64,000 bases of DNA from Alkalinema sp. FACHB-956 (GCF_014697025.1 NZ_JACJRC010000001.1:186001-250000), one strand, 5' to 3'. Counted from the first letter of the stretch, positions 45,201 through 54,735 are shown. Translations and numbers: made by a program. The notes: generated from the letters alone by a model not told the origin.

Positions 45201-48200
45201 TTTGAACCGCAGTACACCATTCCCGAATCACCCGTTCGCGATCGAGGGGATGAATGGCCTCTTCCCAGTTGGCACCCGTGGAATCGGCTGAAGATTGGCC
45301 CGCCATTTCTAGCCATTTAGGATTGTGGTAAAGGCTGTTTCCTTGGGCATCCGCCCGAAAAATGCCCACCGGCGAATGTTCCGTCAAGGTTGCATAACGG
45401 CGTTCGCTTTGGTGTAAAGCGTCTGTGCGTTCTTGTACCCGTTGTTCTAGGCTTTGGGAGTAGGCTTCCAGTTGTTGATATAGTTGAGCATTTTCTAAGG
45501 CGATCGCCGCTTGGGTACAGAGAATTTTCAACCAATCCACCCGCCCATGACTAAAGGCGGCGGGGGTCACCTCATTTTCTAAATACAAAATCCCCATCAA
45601 TTTCCCCTGACCCAAAATCGGCATTGCCAGCACCGAACAGACCGGATGGGTTTGCCAATAGGGATCGGTGGCAAACCAAGAAGTAATCCGAACCTCATCT
45701 AACACGATCGGTTCTTGGCAGTTAATGACATAGTGAATCAGGGGCAGGGGCAAATCCGATCGGGATTCTAGGGGAACTTTGGGGGGACGAATCACCTGAG
45801 TCAGCGGATGATCTACCATGGCGGCGATCGTCCAGTCACGCTCTTCCTGTAGAATCATCACGCCACGGGTTGCGCCAGCATTTTCCAAAACAACCTGCAT
45901 TAATTTGGTCAGCAATTGATCAAGAACCACTTCCCCTGCCAAAATTTGGGAGGCTTTGATGATGGATGAAAAATCGAGGGCCTGTCCCAGGAGTAGGGTT
46001 GTCTGGAGATTGGAGACACTGTCGTGACTAGCGTTTCCTAAATTGCGACGGAGGGGAATGAGCAGGTGGGCGTAGTGCTGTTCTAAGTGATTAATTTTGG
46101 CGGTTGCCCCCCAACGGGCATAGGCATAGTAGGCATCCGTCAGGTAGACTTGCGCAATTTTCGGTTTGCCCCACGCTAGATAAAATTCGGCGGCCCGTTC
46201 GTTGGCAAGGGCTTCGTCTTGAATAAAACGATTTTGTTTGGCACTCGCGATCGCCCGATCGTAAAAGTCCATTGCCGCAAGATGATTGCCCAAAACCGCT
46301 TGGCGCTCAGCTTCGACCAATTCCCAGCGATGTTGATGATTGTTCGGTGCACAGTGAGACCAAGCCTGTAATTTTTCTTGATGCAATGCAACCCGCTCTA
46401 AGGTCAGGGCCAATTCCTGAAGGGCCAATTCCTGAAGAGTCAATTGCTGAGGGGCATTGGATGTCGATTCAAGCGCCGATAGTTTTTGAATGGAACTGCG
46501 ATAATTGGCAAGATGAATTAAAGCATCATAAAAGTGATAAAGAACGACTTGAATTTGTGCAACAAGCGCATCCAGATGTTGTTCCGTGAGGGCCGCATAC
46601 TGGGCTGCTGCTTCGTATTGACCAAACAGGTAACATAAAACCGTTTGGTTGAAATGAGTATGGGCTAACCCCGTACGATCGTTGGCCGCCTGAAGGTTAG
46701 GAATCATTTGGGCGGCGTCAAAGACTGATCCTTGCAAATGATAGGGAAGACACTGACCATGGTCTTCGGATTGTAATACCTGCACGTCCAGTCCAGAGTT
46801 TGATTCCAGCCCCGAGGATGCTTGCCCAGACTGCTCTAATAAATTCAGGACGGTTTGCCAGTAAATGCGATGAAAGGTTAAGGGGGCAGCTTGCTTCATC
46901 TGAGTCATAATTTGCTCGTAAAGCTGCATTTCCTCTGCCAGTTGAGGCAATTCTTGGCCACTAAAATAAGCGTGTTGGCAATAGCTGGATGCATTGAGTG
47001 CAACACATTCCCAATCCCCTGTTTCCCAACCACTGTGGTAGCCTTCTAAAAATCGGGGGAGGATAGTATGGAGATCATCTTTCCAGTGATGGATGAAGCC
47101 CGAAATAACAAAATAGGCTCTACTTTTGAAGAGGTTTGCTGGCAACTGTTCTAGTAAATGCAATGCCAATTGGCTAAATTCATAGGCGATTTCAATATCA
47201 CTGTTAGATCCGCAAAGAAAAGCAGCGTAATCAGTGTAAGCCATCGCAGAAACTGGACAATGGCCATGTCCGATCGACAATTCCACCTGCTTAAAAACAA
47301 GAAAGGGAAATAATTCGGGTTCAGCCATATAAGCCGCTGAAACCAAGTTCGTCAGAATCTGCATTGCTGCCAAGCAAGTACGATCGGTCATTGCAGGCAA
47401 ACTCACCAGATTGAGGGGAGAAGGCTCTGTGGTCACCACGGGGGCATTGGCAACCGTAGGATTTGACAACAATTGCTGGGCTCGATCGCGCCAGTGGTGC
47501 CAAGTTTGCTGAGCAGCGGTTGCAATGTCGGAGGGTTGGGGAGATTCGGGTAACGCAATCCCCAAGCCTTGCAAAACTTGTCGGCCAATTTGCAAAGCAG
47601 TTTGAAACTGACGCTGGGCCCGTGCAGTAATGATTCGCGTGATTTGCACAGGGATGGTATCCAAGACATCTCGTGCATGGGACAGAACGACTGCACTCCA
47701 GGGCTCAATTTGAGCATAATCAGTGTTGAGATAGGCGACTTCCACCCGATCGCGATGCAGCGCTAATGCTAAATCATAGTGCTGCTGCCAAGCATTCGTT
47801 GGCAAATGGTGAATTCCATGGGTAAAGTATTCGATCGCAGCGGCATAGGCTGTTGTATTTTTTGCTTTTTCACCGGCCTGCCAATTCAATTGGGACAGCA
47901 TCAAAGGTGTGATTTCCAGTAATTCTGGGGAAGCGAGGTCAAGCGCAGTCATGGCTACCGAGCTTGCATTGACAGAGCTTACATTGACAGATCCTGCATT
48001 CAAATGCTGGACAATTTCAAACAAGCGTTCGGCTTGTTCAACCAGGGATAATTTTTGCAGCAATAATTGTCCAATGTAGTTGTGAACGCTGGATTGATCG
48101 CTTTCCGGAATCAGTTCATAGGCTGCTTGTTGAATGCGATCGTGGATAAATTGATAGGTCGATCGAACGGGTAGATCTGTCTCAATATCACAAGTTTGTG

Positions 48201-50415
48201 ACAAGAGAATCAATCGATCGTCCGCCTTGACATGGTGGAGCTGATAAATGTCACTGGTTGCTGTTATTAAACCCGCCTGTAGCGCAGGCCAGAGACGATC
48301 GGCGGTCTCATGATCCGACTGATTTAAGATCAGGCTCAAGGTGTCTAATGTAAATTGATTCCCCAAACAAGCCGCTAGTTTCAAACTATCTTGGGTCTGT
48401 TGGGGGAGTTTGTGAATTTGCCCAATCATTAATTGCACAATATCATCGGTCAGCATCCATTCCGAAATTTGGGCCAAATCCCACTGCCATTCCCCCCGTA
48501 CAGGATTAAAAATAATGAATCCATCTTTGTACAACGCAAATAGAAGTTGCTTCGTGAAGAATGGATTGCCCTGGGTTTGTTGGTAAACCAACTGAGTTAA
48601 AGCGGCCAAACTGCCGGGATAACAGCTAAACGTATCGGAGATTAAACAACGAAGTGCTGATAGAGTCAGGGCTGGGAGAAATAAGGTTCGTACTCGTACT
48701 CCGGCTTGCTCAATGGCCTCTAGGGTGAGCCTCAAGGGATGGGTGGATGGGACTTCATCTTCACGGTAGGCACCAATCAGTAACAACGATGCTTGGCTTT
48801 CCAATTGGCTTTCCAACAAGTAATGCATCATTCGCAGGGATGCCCGATCGGCCCATTGCAAATCGTCCAGAAAGATCACTAAAGGATGATCTTGATTGGC
48901 AAAAACTTGAATGAATTTCTGGAATAAACGATAGAAGCGGTTTTGTACAGCACTTCCAGAGAGTTCCACTGCGGGGGGTTGGGGGCCAAGGATTTGTTCT
49001 AACTCTGGAATGATTTCCAGAATGACCTGACTATCTTTGCCTAGGGCTGCTAACAGTTGAGATCGCCAGTGGCGGAGTTGCTGTTCTGATTCGCACAACA
49101 CTTGCTGGACGAGATTCTGTAACGCTTGGACAAAGGCCGAGAATGGGTTGTCCCGTTGGGATTGGTCAAACTTGCCTTGAATACAATATCCTCGACGTTG
49201 CACGACAATGGATCGATAGACTTCGTTAACGACCGCTGTTTTACCAACGCCGGAAACGCCGGTTACTAAAATCAGTTCGCTACGATCGCACGGAGAAGGG
49301 GCTGGCTGAGAAGGCGTTGACTGAGAAGGCGTTGACTGAGAATTTGTAGTAGACGTTTCTGCCAGTGGATTAGCACCCGCAATTCGGTCAAAGGCATCTA
49401 GCAGTTCTGCCACTTCAGCGTCGCGCCCGTAGAGCTTGTCTGGTATGCGGAAGCGATCGCATCGATCTTGGCTGGCTAGGGGAAAGGGAGGAATTGCGCT
49501 TTGGGTGTACCAAGCTTCCTGGCAAACTTCTAAGTCGTGCCTTAAGCCCAACACACTCTGATAGCGATCGTCGGGATCTTTCGCCAGCAGTTTGTTGATG
49601 ATGGCAGACAGCATGGGTGGAACGATCGAGTTGCACTCATGGGCCAGGGGCGGCTGTTGTGCAATGTGGCAATGCACCCATTCCAGAGCATCCTCCGCTT
49701 GGAAGGGCAATTGCCCTGTCAACAGTTCAAACCAGGTAATGCCAACCGCATAGAAATCACTGCGATAATCCATGCCCCGATTCATGCGGCCTGTTTGTTC
49801 TGGCGACAGGTAAGCCAGCGTTCCTTCTAGGCGCTGCGGAGGCATCAGCATGGGAGAGTCGCTAGGCAGCCAGGAGGCGACACTAAAGTCGGTTATTTTG
49901 ATGAATTGGGTCTTGGGATGAATTAAGAAATTACTGGGTTTAATATCTTTATGAACCAGATTATGTTGACCCAACAGTTGTAGGATATCCACAATTTGTT
50001 GGGCGATCGGGAAAAATTCTGTCAAGGGCACTGTAGCTGATCGGGGTGATGCCGATCGGGGCAATCGAGCGATCGTCTCCGGGGAAGACTCCAAGGCAGT
50101 ATGAACACGCTGGCGACGATCGAGATAGGTCGGCAGAGAAACCCCACCAAAATCTTCCATAATCAGGGCAAACCCATTCTGCCAAGGTTCCAGCGCATAG
50201 GGCTGAACCACATGGGGAGACTGGATCGATCGCGCACAATGAAATTGATTGCGAAATTGAATCAGCTCTAGGACCGTCGGATAGGGGGTTCGCAGCAACT
50301 TGATAATCACAGATCGTCGATCGGTGGTACGAACGGCTCGATACACCCACGTACGGGCGCTCTCGTAAAGCAGTTCCCCCAGGTCATAGCCTGCAACTTC
50401 AACGATCGGATCCAT
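42217..50415 (-). CDS. Giant Ser/Thr kinase-AAA-GAF-PAS-histidine kinase-REC protein
   Basis: This 2732-residue protein belongs to the Hstk type of cyanobacterial dual-kinases. An N-terminal Ser/Thr kinase has Lys39, catalytic HKDIKPSN at 155-162, and DFS in place of DFG at 176-178; it lacks a clear Gly-rich loop. A PknK-like AAA module follows, with Walker A GVSGVGKT at 386-393. Then come about 900 residues of TPR-like helices, a GAF domain near 1480-1650 (RGVMILQEERDWTIAAM), four PAS domains (about 1670-2150), HisKA ([13 protein letters not shown], near 2238), HATPase, a C-terminal REC ([12 protein letters not shown], near 2543), and a helical tail. Typical Hstk proteins lack the PAS tetrad and terminal REC. 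It probably integrates phosphosignals on a soluble scaffold. Its in-frame linker repeat STPSQSTPSQPAPSP is encoded by 15-bp repeats near 49304-49345. Confidence 0.95.
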   Translation of the reverse strand: MDPIVEVAGYDLGELLYESARTWVYRAVRTTDRRSVIIKLLRTPYPTVLELIQFRNQFHCARSIQSPHVVQPYALEPWQNGFALIMEDFGGVSLPTYLDRRQRVHTALESSPETIARLPRSASPRSATVPLTEFFPIAQQIVDILQLLGQHNLVHKDIKPSNFLIHPKTQFIKITDFSVASWLPSDSPMLMPPQRLEGTLAYLSPEQTGRMNRGMDYRSDFYAVGITWFELLTGQLPFQAEDALEWVHCHIAQQPPLAHECNSIVPPMLSAIINKLLAKDPDDRYQSVLGLRHDLEVCQEAWYTQSAIPPFPLASQDRCDRFRIPDKLYGRDAEVAELLDAFDRIAGANPLAETSTTNSQSTPSQSTPSQPAPSPCDRSELILVTGVSGVGKTAVVNEVYRSIVVQRRGYCIQGKFDQSQRDNPFSAFVQALQNLVQQVLCESEQQLRHWRSQLLAALGKDSQVILEIIPELEQILGPQPPAVELSGSAVQNRFYRLFQKFIQVFANQDHPLVIFLDDLQWADRASLRMMHYLLESQLESQASLLLIGAYREDEVPSTHPLRLTLEAIEQAGVRVRTLFLPALTLSALRCLISDTFSCYPGSLAALTQLVYQQTQGNPFFTKQLLFALYKDGFIIFNPVRGEWQWDLAQISEWMLTDDIVQLMIGQIHKLPQQTQDSLKLAACLGNQFTLDTLSLILNQSDHETADRLWPALQAGLITATSDIYQLHHVKADDRLILLSQTCDIETDLPVRSTYQFIHDRIQQAAYELIPESDQSSVHNYIGQLLLQKLSLVEQAERLFEIVQHLNAGSVNVSSVNASSVAMTALDLASPELLEITPLMLSQLNWQAGEKAKNTTAYAAAIEYFTHGIHHLPTNAWQQHYDLALALHRDRVEVAYLNTDYAQIEPWSAVVLSHARDVLDTIPVQITRIITARAQRQFQTALQIGRQVLQGLGIALPESPQPSDIATAAQQTWHHWRDRAQQLLSNPTVANAPVVTTEPSPLNLVSLPAMTDRTCLAAMQILTNLVSAAYMAEPELFPFLVFKQVELSIGHGHCPVSAMAYTDYAAFLCGSNSDIEIAYEFSQLALHLLEQLPANLFKSRAYFVISGFIHHWKDDLHTILPRFLEGYHSGWETGDWECVALNASSYCQHAYFSGQELPQLAEEMQLYEQIMTQMKQAAPLTFHRIYWQTVLNLLEQSGQASSGLESNSGLDVQVLQSEDHGQCLPYHLQGSVFDAAQMIPNLQAANDRTGLAHTHFNQTVLCYLFGQYEAAAQYAALTEQHLDALVAQIQVVLYHFYDALIHLANYRSSIQKLSALESTSNAPQQLTLQELALQELALTLERVALHQEKLQAWSHCAPNNHQHRWELVEAERQAVLGNHLAAMDFYDRAIASAKQNRFIQDEALANERAAEFYLAWGKPKIAQVYLTDAYYAYARWGATAKINHLEQHYAHLLIPLRRNLGNASHDSVSNLQTTLLLGQALDFSSIIKASQILAGEVVLDQLLTKLMQVVLENAGATRGVMILQEERDWTIAAMVDHPLTQVIRPPKVPLESRSDLPLPLIHYVINCQEPIVLDEVRITSWFATDPYWQTHPVCSVLAMPILGQGKLMGILYLENEVTPAAFSHGRVDWLKILCTQAAIALENAQLYQQLEAYSQSLEQRVQERTDALHQSERRYATLTEHSPVGIFRADAQGNSLYHNPKWLEMAGQSSADSTGANWEEAIHPLDRERVIREWCTAVQNQQGFFSEYRLQKPDGTVTWVVGQAVSEQDDQGQVLGYVGTVTDISRRKASEQRYAALTEAVPVGLFRLDHRGRCVYINNRWCELTQQAPESALGQGWLQTIHPDDRPWVLTAWRQAYTEQGGYYQGEGRCLLPDGRVSWFYCQITPEIDTVGHPIGYLGAITDITALKETEANLKRAETEANIREQQVISLLNNIPHIAWLKDLESRFLAVNQPFAQACGYTPEELVGMRDQDIWPADLAAGYVQDDREVMQSRQQKRVEERLITVDGTEQWIETIKTPIVADGNAVIGTAGIAMNITDRKKAEQALANLNQELEQRVQRRTEEFQQQTHLLQTILNSMGDGVVVANAAGEIILHNPAVEQITGLQGLHSQTEEWQSLWGIYLPDGSPCSIDQIPLAQAIQGHAVDQAELLLQNAVRSEGLHVEVTARPLTDAAGTVIGGVAVFRDVTVRKQMEEVLRQTNLDLERRVEERTAELRQAMESAEAANRTKSTFLANMSHELRTPLNAILGFSQLLAQDPHLNSNHQEQLSIINRSGEHLLGLINDILEMSKIEAGRSVFHPNPFDLPAFLESLIQMFQLKANHKGLRLTWEHPEPIPQYIQTDENKLRQVLINLLSNAIKFTDRGQIRLRVKSCEFSTQDGSIALTTFHWIDPQQAAYLICEVEDTGMGIAPEELNLLFEPFVQSSTQPRLQEGTGLGLPISREFVRLMGGDLTVESRVGQGSCFRFHLPIEAVATDRIPAPVFTQRPIGLAPEQPTYRILVVEDHAANRKLMLSLLQPLGFQVREAINGQEAVELWELWQPHLIWMDIRMPVMDGYEATQQIRQRERLLPDRPPSDIASRRALPAVTPSLPTKIIALTAGAFEEERMKTLAMGCDDFVPKPLQDRLILDKLVEHLGVRYLFAESPPHPPAAPEVTAAPSVEDALVGLRAMPIDWVMQLRQATIEVHVERLLELIQEIPAPLSDLHRLIANKIQSFDFEHILNLIAQEYPHIIP

Positions 50416-50858
50416 TTAGACACCTATTCTAAGCACTGCTGTACAAATTCTGCCTACAATCTTTCCTGTGATCCAGGGTAGATCGTTCTATGGAGAAGTG
50501 AGTACTTTTCGACTGTAGCCAGCCTGCGATCTCTGCTTTCTAAGCAATGACAACTTGTGGGCAATTTCTAATGGGGCCTTGCTCATGGGTTTAATCATCT
50601 GATTGAGATGCTTGCCAATTCAAGCAAGACAATCAATGGTTTAAGTATTCATTTAAGCAATCATTCAAGCAACGTTTTAATTCACGGTTGAAGCAATGTT
50701 AAAACGATCATTAAATCACTTCTTGATGATGGAATACCCCAATCTCAGAGCGCTGTGAATTCTTGTGAATCCTAGGGTAACTGTAGGGGAAAAGCTAAAC
50801 TTAAATAAAAGCTAAATTTAAATGGACAATCGTTCCATTCTGGTCTGTTTCTGGCATA
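50416..50858. other. Intergenic region upstream of giant kinase and bestrophin genes
   Basis: This divergent promoter region contains loosely repeated words based on TTTAAGCAATCATTCAAGCAA (50620-50720) and a repeated GCTAAA(C/T)TTAAAT near 50793-50823. No gene is seen. Confidence 0.5.
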
Positions 50859-52193
50859 GTGGAGAGTAGATTTCCAGTGAAACTCTTGTACTGGATTGAC
50901 GGAACGGAAGATAATAGAGTTCTAGACGACTCATGGCGTGGGAGGCAGACGATCGTGCAAAAACATTTCCAGGGGTTCAATGGGTTACTGCACCTACGTG
51001 GTTCCTTTTTCCCGATCGTCCTGCCGCGAGTGGTCATCTTCGGAATTTTTGGGAGTTATGTCGGTTGGCTATTCCAACGTGAAGGATCGATCGACCTCAC
51101 CCTCCTGGGCCTCTTAACGGAAAATGTCGTTTGCAACTTGGTTTTGGGGTTGTTACTGGTTTTTCGAACCAATACAGCCTACGATCGTTTTTGGGAAGGC
51201 CGCAAAGCCTGGGGCGATTTAGTGACCAATATCCGCAATTTAGTGCGCCTGCTCCGAACCAACCTCATTAGCCTAGAAGGTGACGCCAAAGCTGAGCGCG
51301 ATCGTATTCTGCAATCCCTCAGCATTTTCATTGTCTGCACGAAACTCTATCTGCAAAAAGGGGAACTGGATGCCCTGCAATCTGCGTCCCAGCGCAAGTT
51401 AGGACTAGACCATTTGCAAGTTGACCCCAGCACGATCGTTAAATTAAAAGCAGCCCAAAATCCCCCTTTAGAAATTCTGTTATGGGTCAGCATTTATCTG
51501 CAAAAAACCTGTGAGCAAGGCCATCTTGACAGTAGCCAACGCAGTGAAATGAACGCATTAGTCAATCAATTGGTTGAAGCTTTAACGGTTTGCGAACGCA
51601 TTCAAGCGACACCAATGCCTTCGGCTTATATTTTGTGTCTAAAATTGTTGACGTTACTGTATTGCTTACTACTTCCCTTTGCGTTGGTTGAGAAGCTGGG
51701 GGTATGGACAGGACTGGTCACGGCAGTGATTAGTTTTGTTTTGCTCTGTGTGGAGGCGATCGGAGCGGAAATTGAAGATCCCTTTGGCAATGACGTGAAT
51801 GATTTACCCTTAAATGAGATTTGTCAGTCGATCGTGAATATGGTCAATGACGCGATCGTCACGCGCCCCTACAAAGTACAGACTGCTGCGCAAACAGTCC
51901 CAAATCTGCAAGCATTACCCAATGCGCAAACATCACCCAATGCGCAAGCATTCCCTAAAGCATCTAATGATTTACCCACCAGAAATTTATCCAGCACAGA
52001 TTTACCCATGACAGGTTTGCCCATGACAGATTTATCCAGCACGCCAGATCCCTCTCCACAGGGACGATCGACTCCCAAGCTCACTAAACCCTTTATTCAA
52101 TCCAATAGTCAATCCAATAGTCAATCCAATAGCCACTCCAGCCCCACCTACCCTATTCAGCCCACCATTCAACCTGACTTGCCCGCCCTGTAG
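50859..52193 (+). CDS. Bestrophin family anion channel protein
   Basis: This predicts up to 444 residues from a GTG at 50859; a GTG at 50877 is also plausible. It matches the bestrophin/UPF0187 family: VLPRVVIFGIFGSYVGWLF (TM1), LLTENVVCNLVLGLLLVFRTNTAYDRFWEGRKAWGDL with the family NTAYDRFWEGR motif, then a helical region and LLTLLYCLLLPFALVEKLGVWTGLVTAVI (TM pair) with GAEIEDPFGNDVNDLPL near the cytoplasmic gate. In plants and algae, family members move chloride or bicarbonate across thylakoids; the cyanobacterial role is inferred. The last 80 residues are low complexity with in-frame repeats (NAQTSPNAQAFP, DLPMTGLPMTDLS, SNSQSNSQSNSH). It is a single gene. Confidence 0.93.
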   Translation: MESRFPVKLLYWIDGTEDNRVLDDSWRGRQTIVQKHFQGFNGLLHLRGSFFPIVLPRVVIFGIFGSYVGWLFQREGSIDLTLLGLLTENVVCNLVLGLLLVFRTNTAYDRFWEGRKAWGDLVTNIRNLVRLLRTNLISLEGDAKAERDRILQSLSIFIVCTKLYLQKGELDALQSASQRKLGLDHLQVDPSTIVKLKAAQNPPLEILLWVSIYLQKTCEQGHLDSSQRSEMNALVNQLVEALTVCERIQATPMPSAYILCLKLLTLLYCLLLPFALVEKLGVWTGLVTAVISFVLLCVEAIGAEIEDPFGNDVNDLPLNEICQSIVNMVNDAIVTRPYKVQTAAQTVPNLQALPNAQTSPNAQAFPKASNDLPTRNLSSTDLPMTGLPMTDLSSTPDPSPQGRSTPKLTKPFIQSNSQSNSQSNSHSSPTYPIQPTIQPDLPAL

Positions 52194-52241
52194 CGTTCTT
52201 GGTTAGCCGCGATCGAAGTGTGTCTTTGCAGCGAAATGAAG

Positions 52242-52292
52242 AATACTTTGTAAGTGAACAATACTTTGCAAGTGAACAATACTTTGCAGTGG
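52242..52292 (+). repeat. 18-bp tandem repeat, about 2.8 units
   Basis: AATACTTTGTAAGTGAAC is repeated as AATACTTTGCAAGTGAAC and a partial AATACTTTGCAGTGG. It is non-coding, between the bestrophin and phosphatase genes. Confidence 0.88.
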
Positions 52293-52293
52293 A

Positions 52294-53772
52294 TTAATCG
52301 ACAGAGTTAACTGAAGATGCTTCTGGCTTATCAGCCTCCAGCTTGCCAGATTCTAACGAGTTATCTGCTGTAATCCGCATGACAACTAGGGTCATATCAT
52401 CGGCATTGGGTTTGCCTTCGCCTACAAATCCTTGCACGGCATCAAAGAGATGCTTCAGGATTTGCTGTGGGTCGCTGTAATGGCGACAAGCCCACTGAAA
52501 TGCTTTCGCTAAATTTTCTTCATCAAACTGTTGACCCGATTGATTAGCGGCCTCTGTAAAGCCGTCGGTGTAGTAGATAATCGTATCTCCCGATGCCAAC
52601 TGAACTTGACCATCCTGATACTGAGTATTTGCCTCCAGACCAATCAACATGCCCAACGTATCTAAGCGGCGTAAGGTGTTGGTCGCAGCTTGCCAGAGTA
52701 AGGGCGGATTATGGGCGGCGTTGCTATAGGAGAGGATACGAGTTTTGGGATCGTATTCGGAATAAAACAGGGTTACAAAACGGTTGGAATTCTCCAAATC
52801 CGCATACATGACTTGGTTGAGGTGCTGCAAAATTCGGGCCGGCGAGTGCCGGTTGAGCACTTCTGCCCGCAGCATGCCCCGCAGCATGGTCATGATTAAC
52901 CCAGCCGGAACCCCCTTCCCCATAACATCCCCGATCGCCACACTCCAATGATCGGGTTGATCTTGACTCTCAGGATGGGTGGGTGCAGCGGGAATAAAGT
53001 CATAGTAGTCACCCCCCACACGACTTGCGGTCTTACAAAGGGCTGCAAGCTCCACGCCGTCAATTTTGGGGCATTGGCGGGGCAATAGGCGGTATTGAAT
53101 ATCTGCACCAATTTCTAACTCACGATCGAGCCGCTCTTTTTTGCGTAGCTCTGCCGTTAGTTCATCATTTTCGATCGCGACTGCCGTTTGATCCGCCACC
53201 AATCGCACGAGCTTTTGCCGCTGTTCTGTCCAAGCATAGTCTGGATCCCGGCTAAAGACATACAGCCGCCCCCGTTCCTGCTTTTTAACCAGGATAGACG
53301 CCCCAAAAATCTGAATTTCTTCCCCCAAATAATGGCTAATTTCCACATCCAAATTCGCGATCGCCTGGGGCGATTTCACGATCGCTTCACTGGGGGGCAG
53401 GCTGATGATCGAGTTCGTCACTTTGCGCGCCGCCGACTCCAACGCCCGCCGAATATCCGGTGCCCAACGATTATCTTGGCAATGGAGCCGCTCGACCTTC
53501 ACCTGACCATTGGCTCGGAATAACACCAAGGCTCCCCCGTCGGAATCCGTCACCCGACTGGCCATCAGGGGAATCAGTTCCAGGAATTGGTTGAGATTAT
53601 TAAAGCTCCGAAGCGCAAAACTCAAGGAACTGAGGAGATCTTGAATTTTATGCTGTTCCCGATTCAGCCGAGCAACCAGTTCTTTTAACGCCAAAACAGG
53701 AGTGGCTCCCGCAGCACGGTTGCCGGGAGGGTCGGGTGGGGAGGGCTGTCTTGGCAGGGGCACAGCAGTCAT
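52294..53772 (-). CDS. GAF-SpoIIE family protein phosphatase
   Basis: This predicts 492 residues from the ATG at 53772. A GAF-like domain spans about 35-200 (LLSSLSFALRSFNNLNQFLELIPLMA; LVRLVADQTAVAIENDELT). After a short coiled coil (LTAELRKKERLDRELEIGADIQYRLLP), a SpoIIE/PP2C-type domain follows with metal ligands in VGGDYYDFIPA, IGDVMGKGVPAGLIMTMLRGMLRAE, YSNAAHNPPLLW and GDTIIYYTDGFTEAANQSG. It dephosphorylates Ser/Thr proteins, often anti-sigma antagonists, under control of the GAF ligand. No anti-sigma or STAS gene is adjacent, so the target is unknown. Confidence 0.93.
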   Translation of the reverse strand: MTAVPLPRQPSPPDPPGNRAAGATPVLALKELVARLNREQHKIQDLLSSLSFALRSFNNLNQFLELIPLMASRVTDSDGGALVLFRANGQVKVERLHCQDNRWAPDIRRALESAARKVTNSIISLPPSEAIVKSPQAIANLDVEISHYLGEEIQIFGASILVKKQERGRLYVFSRDPDYAWTEQRQKLVRLVADQTAVAIENDELTAELRKKERLDRELEIGADIQYRLLPRQCPKIDGVELAALCKTASRVGGDYYDFIPAAPTHPESQDQPDHWSVAIGDVMGKGVPAGLIMTMLRGMLRAEVLNRHSPARILQHLNQVMYADLENSNRFVTLFYSEYDPKTRILSYSNAAHNPPLLWQAATNTLRRLDTLGMLIGLEANTQYQDGQVQLASGDTIIYYTDGFTEAANQSGQQFDEENLAKAFQWACRHYSDPQQILKHLFDAVQGFVGEGKPNADDMTLVVMRITADNSLESGKLEADKPEASSVNSVD

Positions 53773-54279
53773 TGTTAGAAGCACTTAGGACAGACATGAA
53801 AGCGGACAGACATGAAAACAGAGTCACCCATAGGTCTGAAGACCCTACGATCGCCCCAGGGAGAATTCTGACGGTATCGGAATTCGATTGGGGCTTTCAG
53901 TCTAACGCGAACCTGTGGACAACAATATTAACGAATCCACTCAAGTTTGTGGATAAATCCTATACGTCTACTCCCAACAGAGTTATGCCTCAGGGAGCTA
54001 TACCACAGGCGAGTTATGTCAACGGGTGATTGGGAGAATACTGGGGTACCCAAAAATTATCTGTAGACAAATTTAAGGATACACAGCATAGATTTCCCTA
54101 ATCCAGAGAAGTATACACAAGTGTTGAAAAAACAGTATCACTAATATTTGAGAACTGTCTGAAAATTTGGAGTAATCTAGCCTGTTCTTCAGTCATGGGG
54201 GCTGGGCAGAACCTGTAGCACCCTAGGTGCTAGCGATTTTGATGCCTAACGGGGGCTGGAAAGTCAGGGGGCTGGAAAA
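53773..54279. other. Intergenic region between phosphatase and DUF2809 genes
   Basis: There is no supportable gene. A small palindrome AGCACCCTAGGTGCT lies near 54217-54231. The region has a low G+C, AT-rich core near 54050-54180. Confidence 0.5.
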
Positions 54280-54735
54280 TCAGTCCAAAGATTGAGCTTG
54301 TTGGCGAAGCCGCAGTGCTAGCCAGCCCCCGATTGCGCTGCCCAAAAAGTACGTCGGAAAATCTTCCCAGGTAAACGTGGTGCCTAAAACTAAGCGGCCT
54401 AGAAGGGTTCGGCGAGCAGCAATGAGGGCCGGATCCTGGGACAGTTGGAGAAATTCCAAGGCGCAGGTGACGCAACAAACCCCGATCGCGATCGCTGGGG
54501 GCCGTAATTTTGGCCAAATTGCCAAAACTAGGAAAATCCAGAAACTTTCATAGGCAACATTGCCCACTGCATTGTTAAACCATTCCGGTGTGATGCCCGT
54601 TGCAAAGCGGACACCGTACCCAACGGGAATGGCAACTAGGGCTGCTAGGAAGAGACTCAATCGGTATTTCCAGTGCGATCTTTCGGTCTTTGATCGATCA
54701 ATTTTCGATCGATCAATCTGCGATCTCTCAGTCAT
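54280..54735 (-). CDS. DUF2809 family membrane protein
   Basis: This predicts 151 residues; the ATG at 54735 overlaps the glycosyltransferase stop as ATGA, so the two are translationally coupled. Four membrane helices are likely: LSLFLAALVAIPVGYGV, VGNVAYESFWIFLVLAI, PPAIAIGVCCVTCALEFL and FPTYFLGSAIGGWLALRL. The DUF2809 signature is LIAARRTLLGRLVLGTTFTWEDFPTY. The N-terminus is odd: residues 2-20 are repeated pentapeptides (TERSQ, IDRSK, IDRSK, TERSH) from a 15-bp DNA repeat. Function unknown; the glycosyltransferase partner hints at envelope glycan chemistry. Confidence 0.88.
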   Translation of the reverse strand: MTERSQIDRSKIDRSKTERSHWKYRLSLFLAALVAIPVGYGVRFATGITPEWFNNAVGNVAYESFWIFLVLAIWPKLRPPAIAIGVCCVTCALEFLQLSQDPALIAARRTLLGRLVLGTTFTWEDFPTYFLGSAIGGWLALRLRQQAQSLD

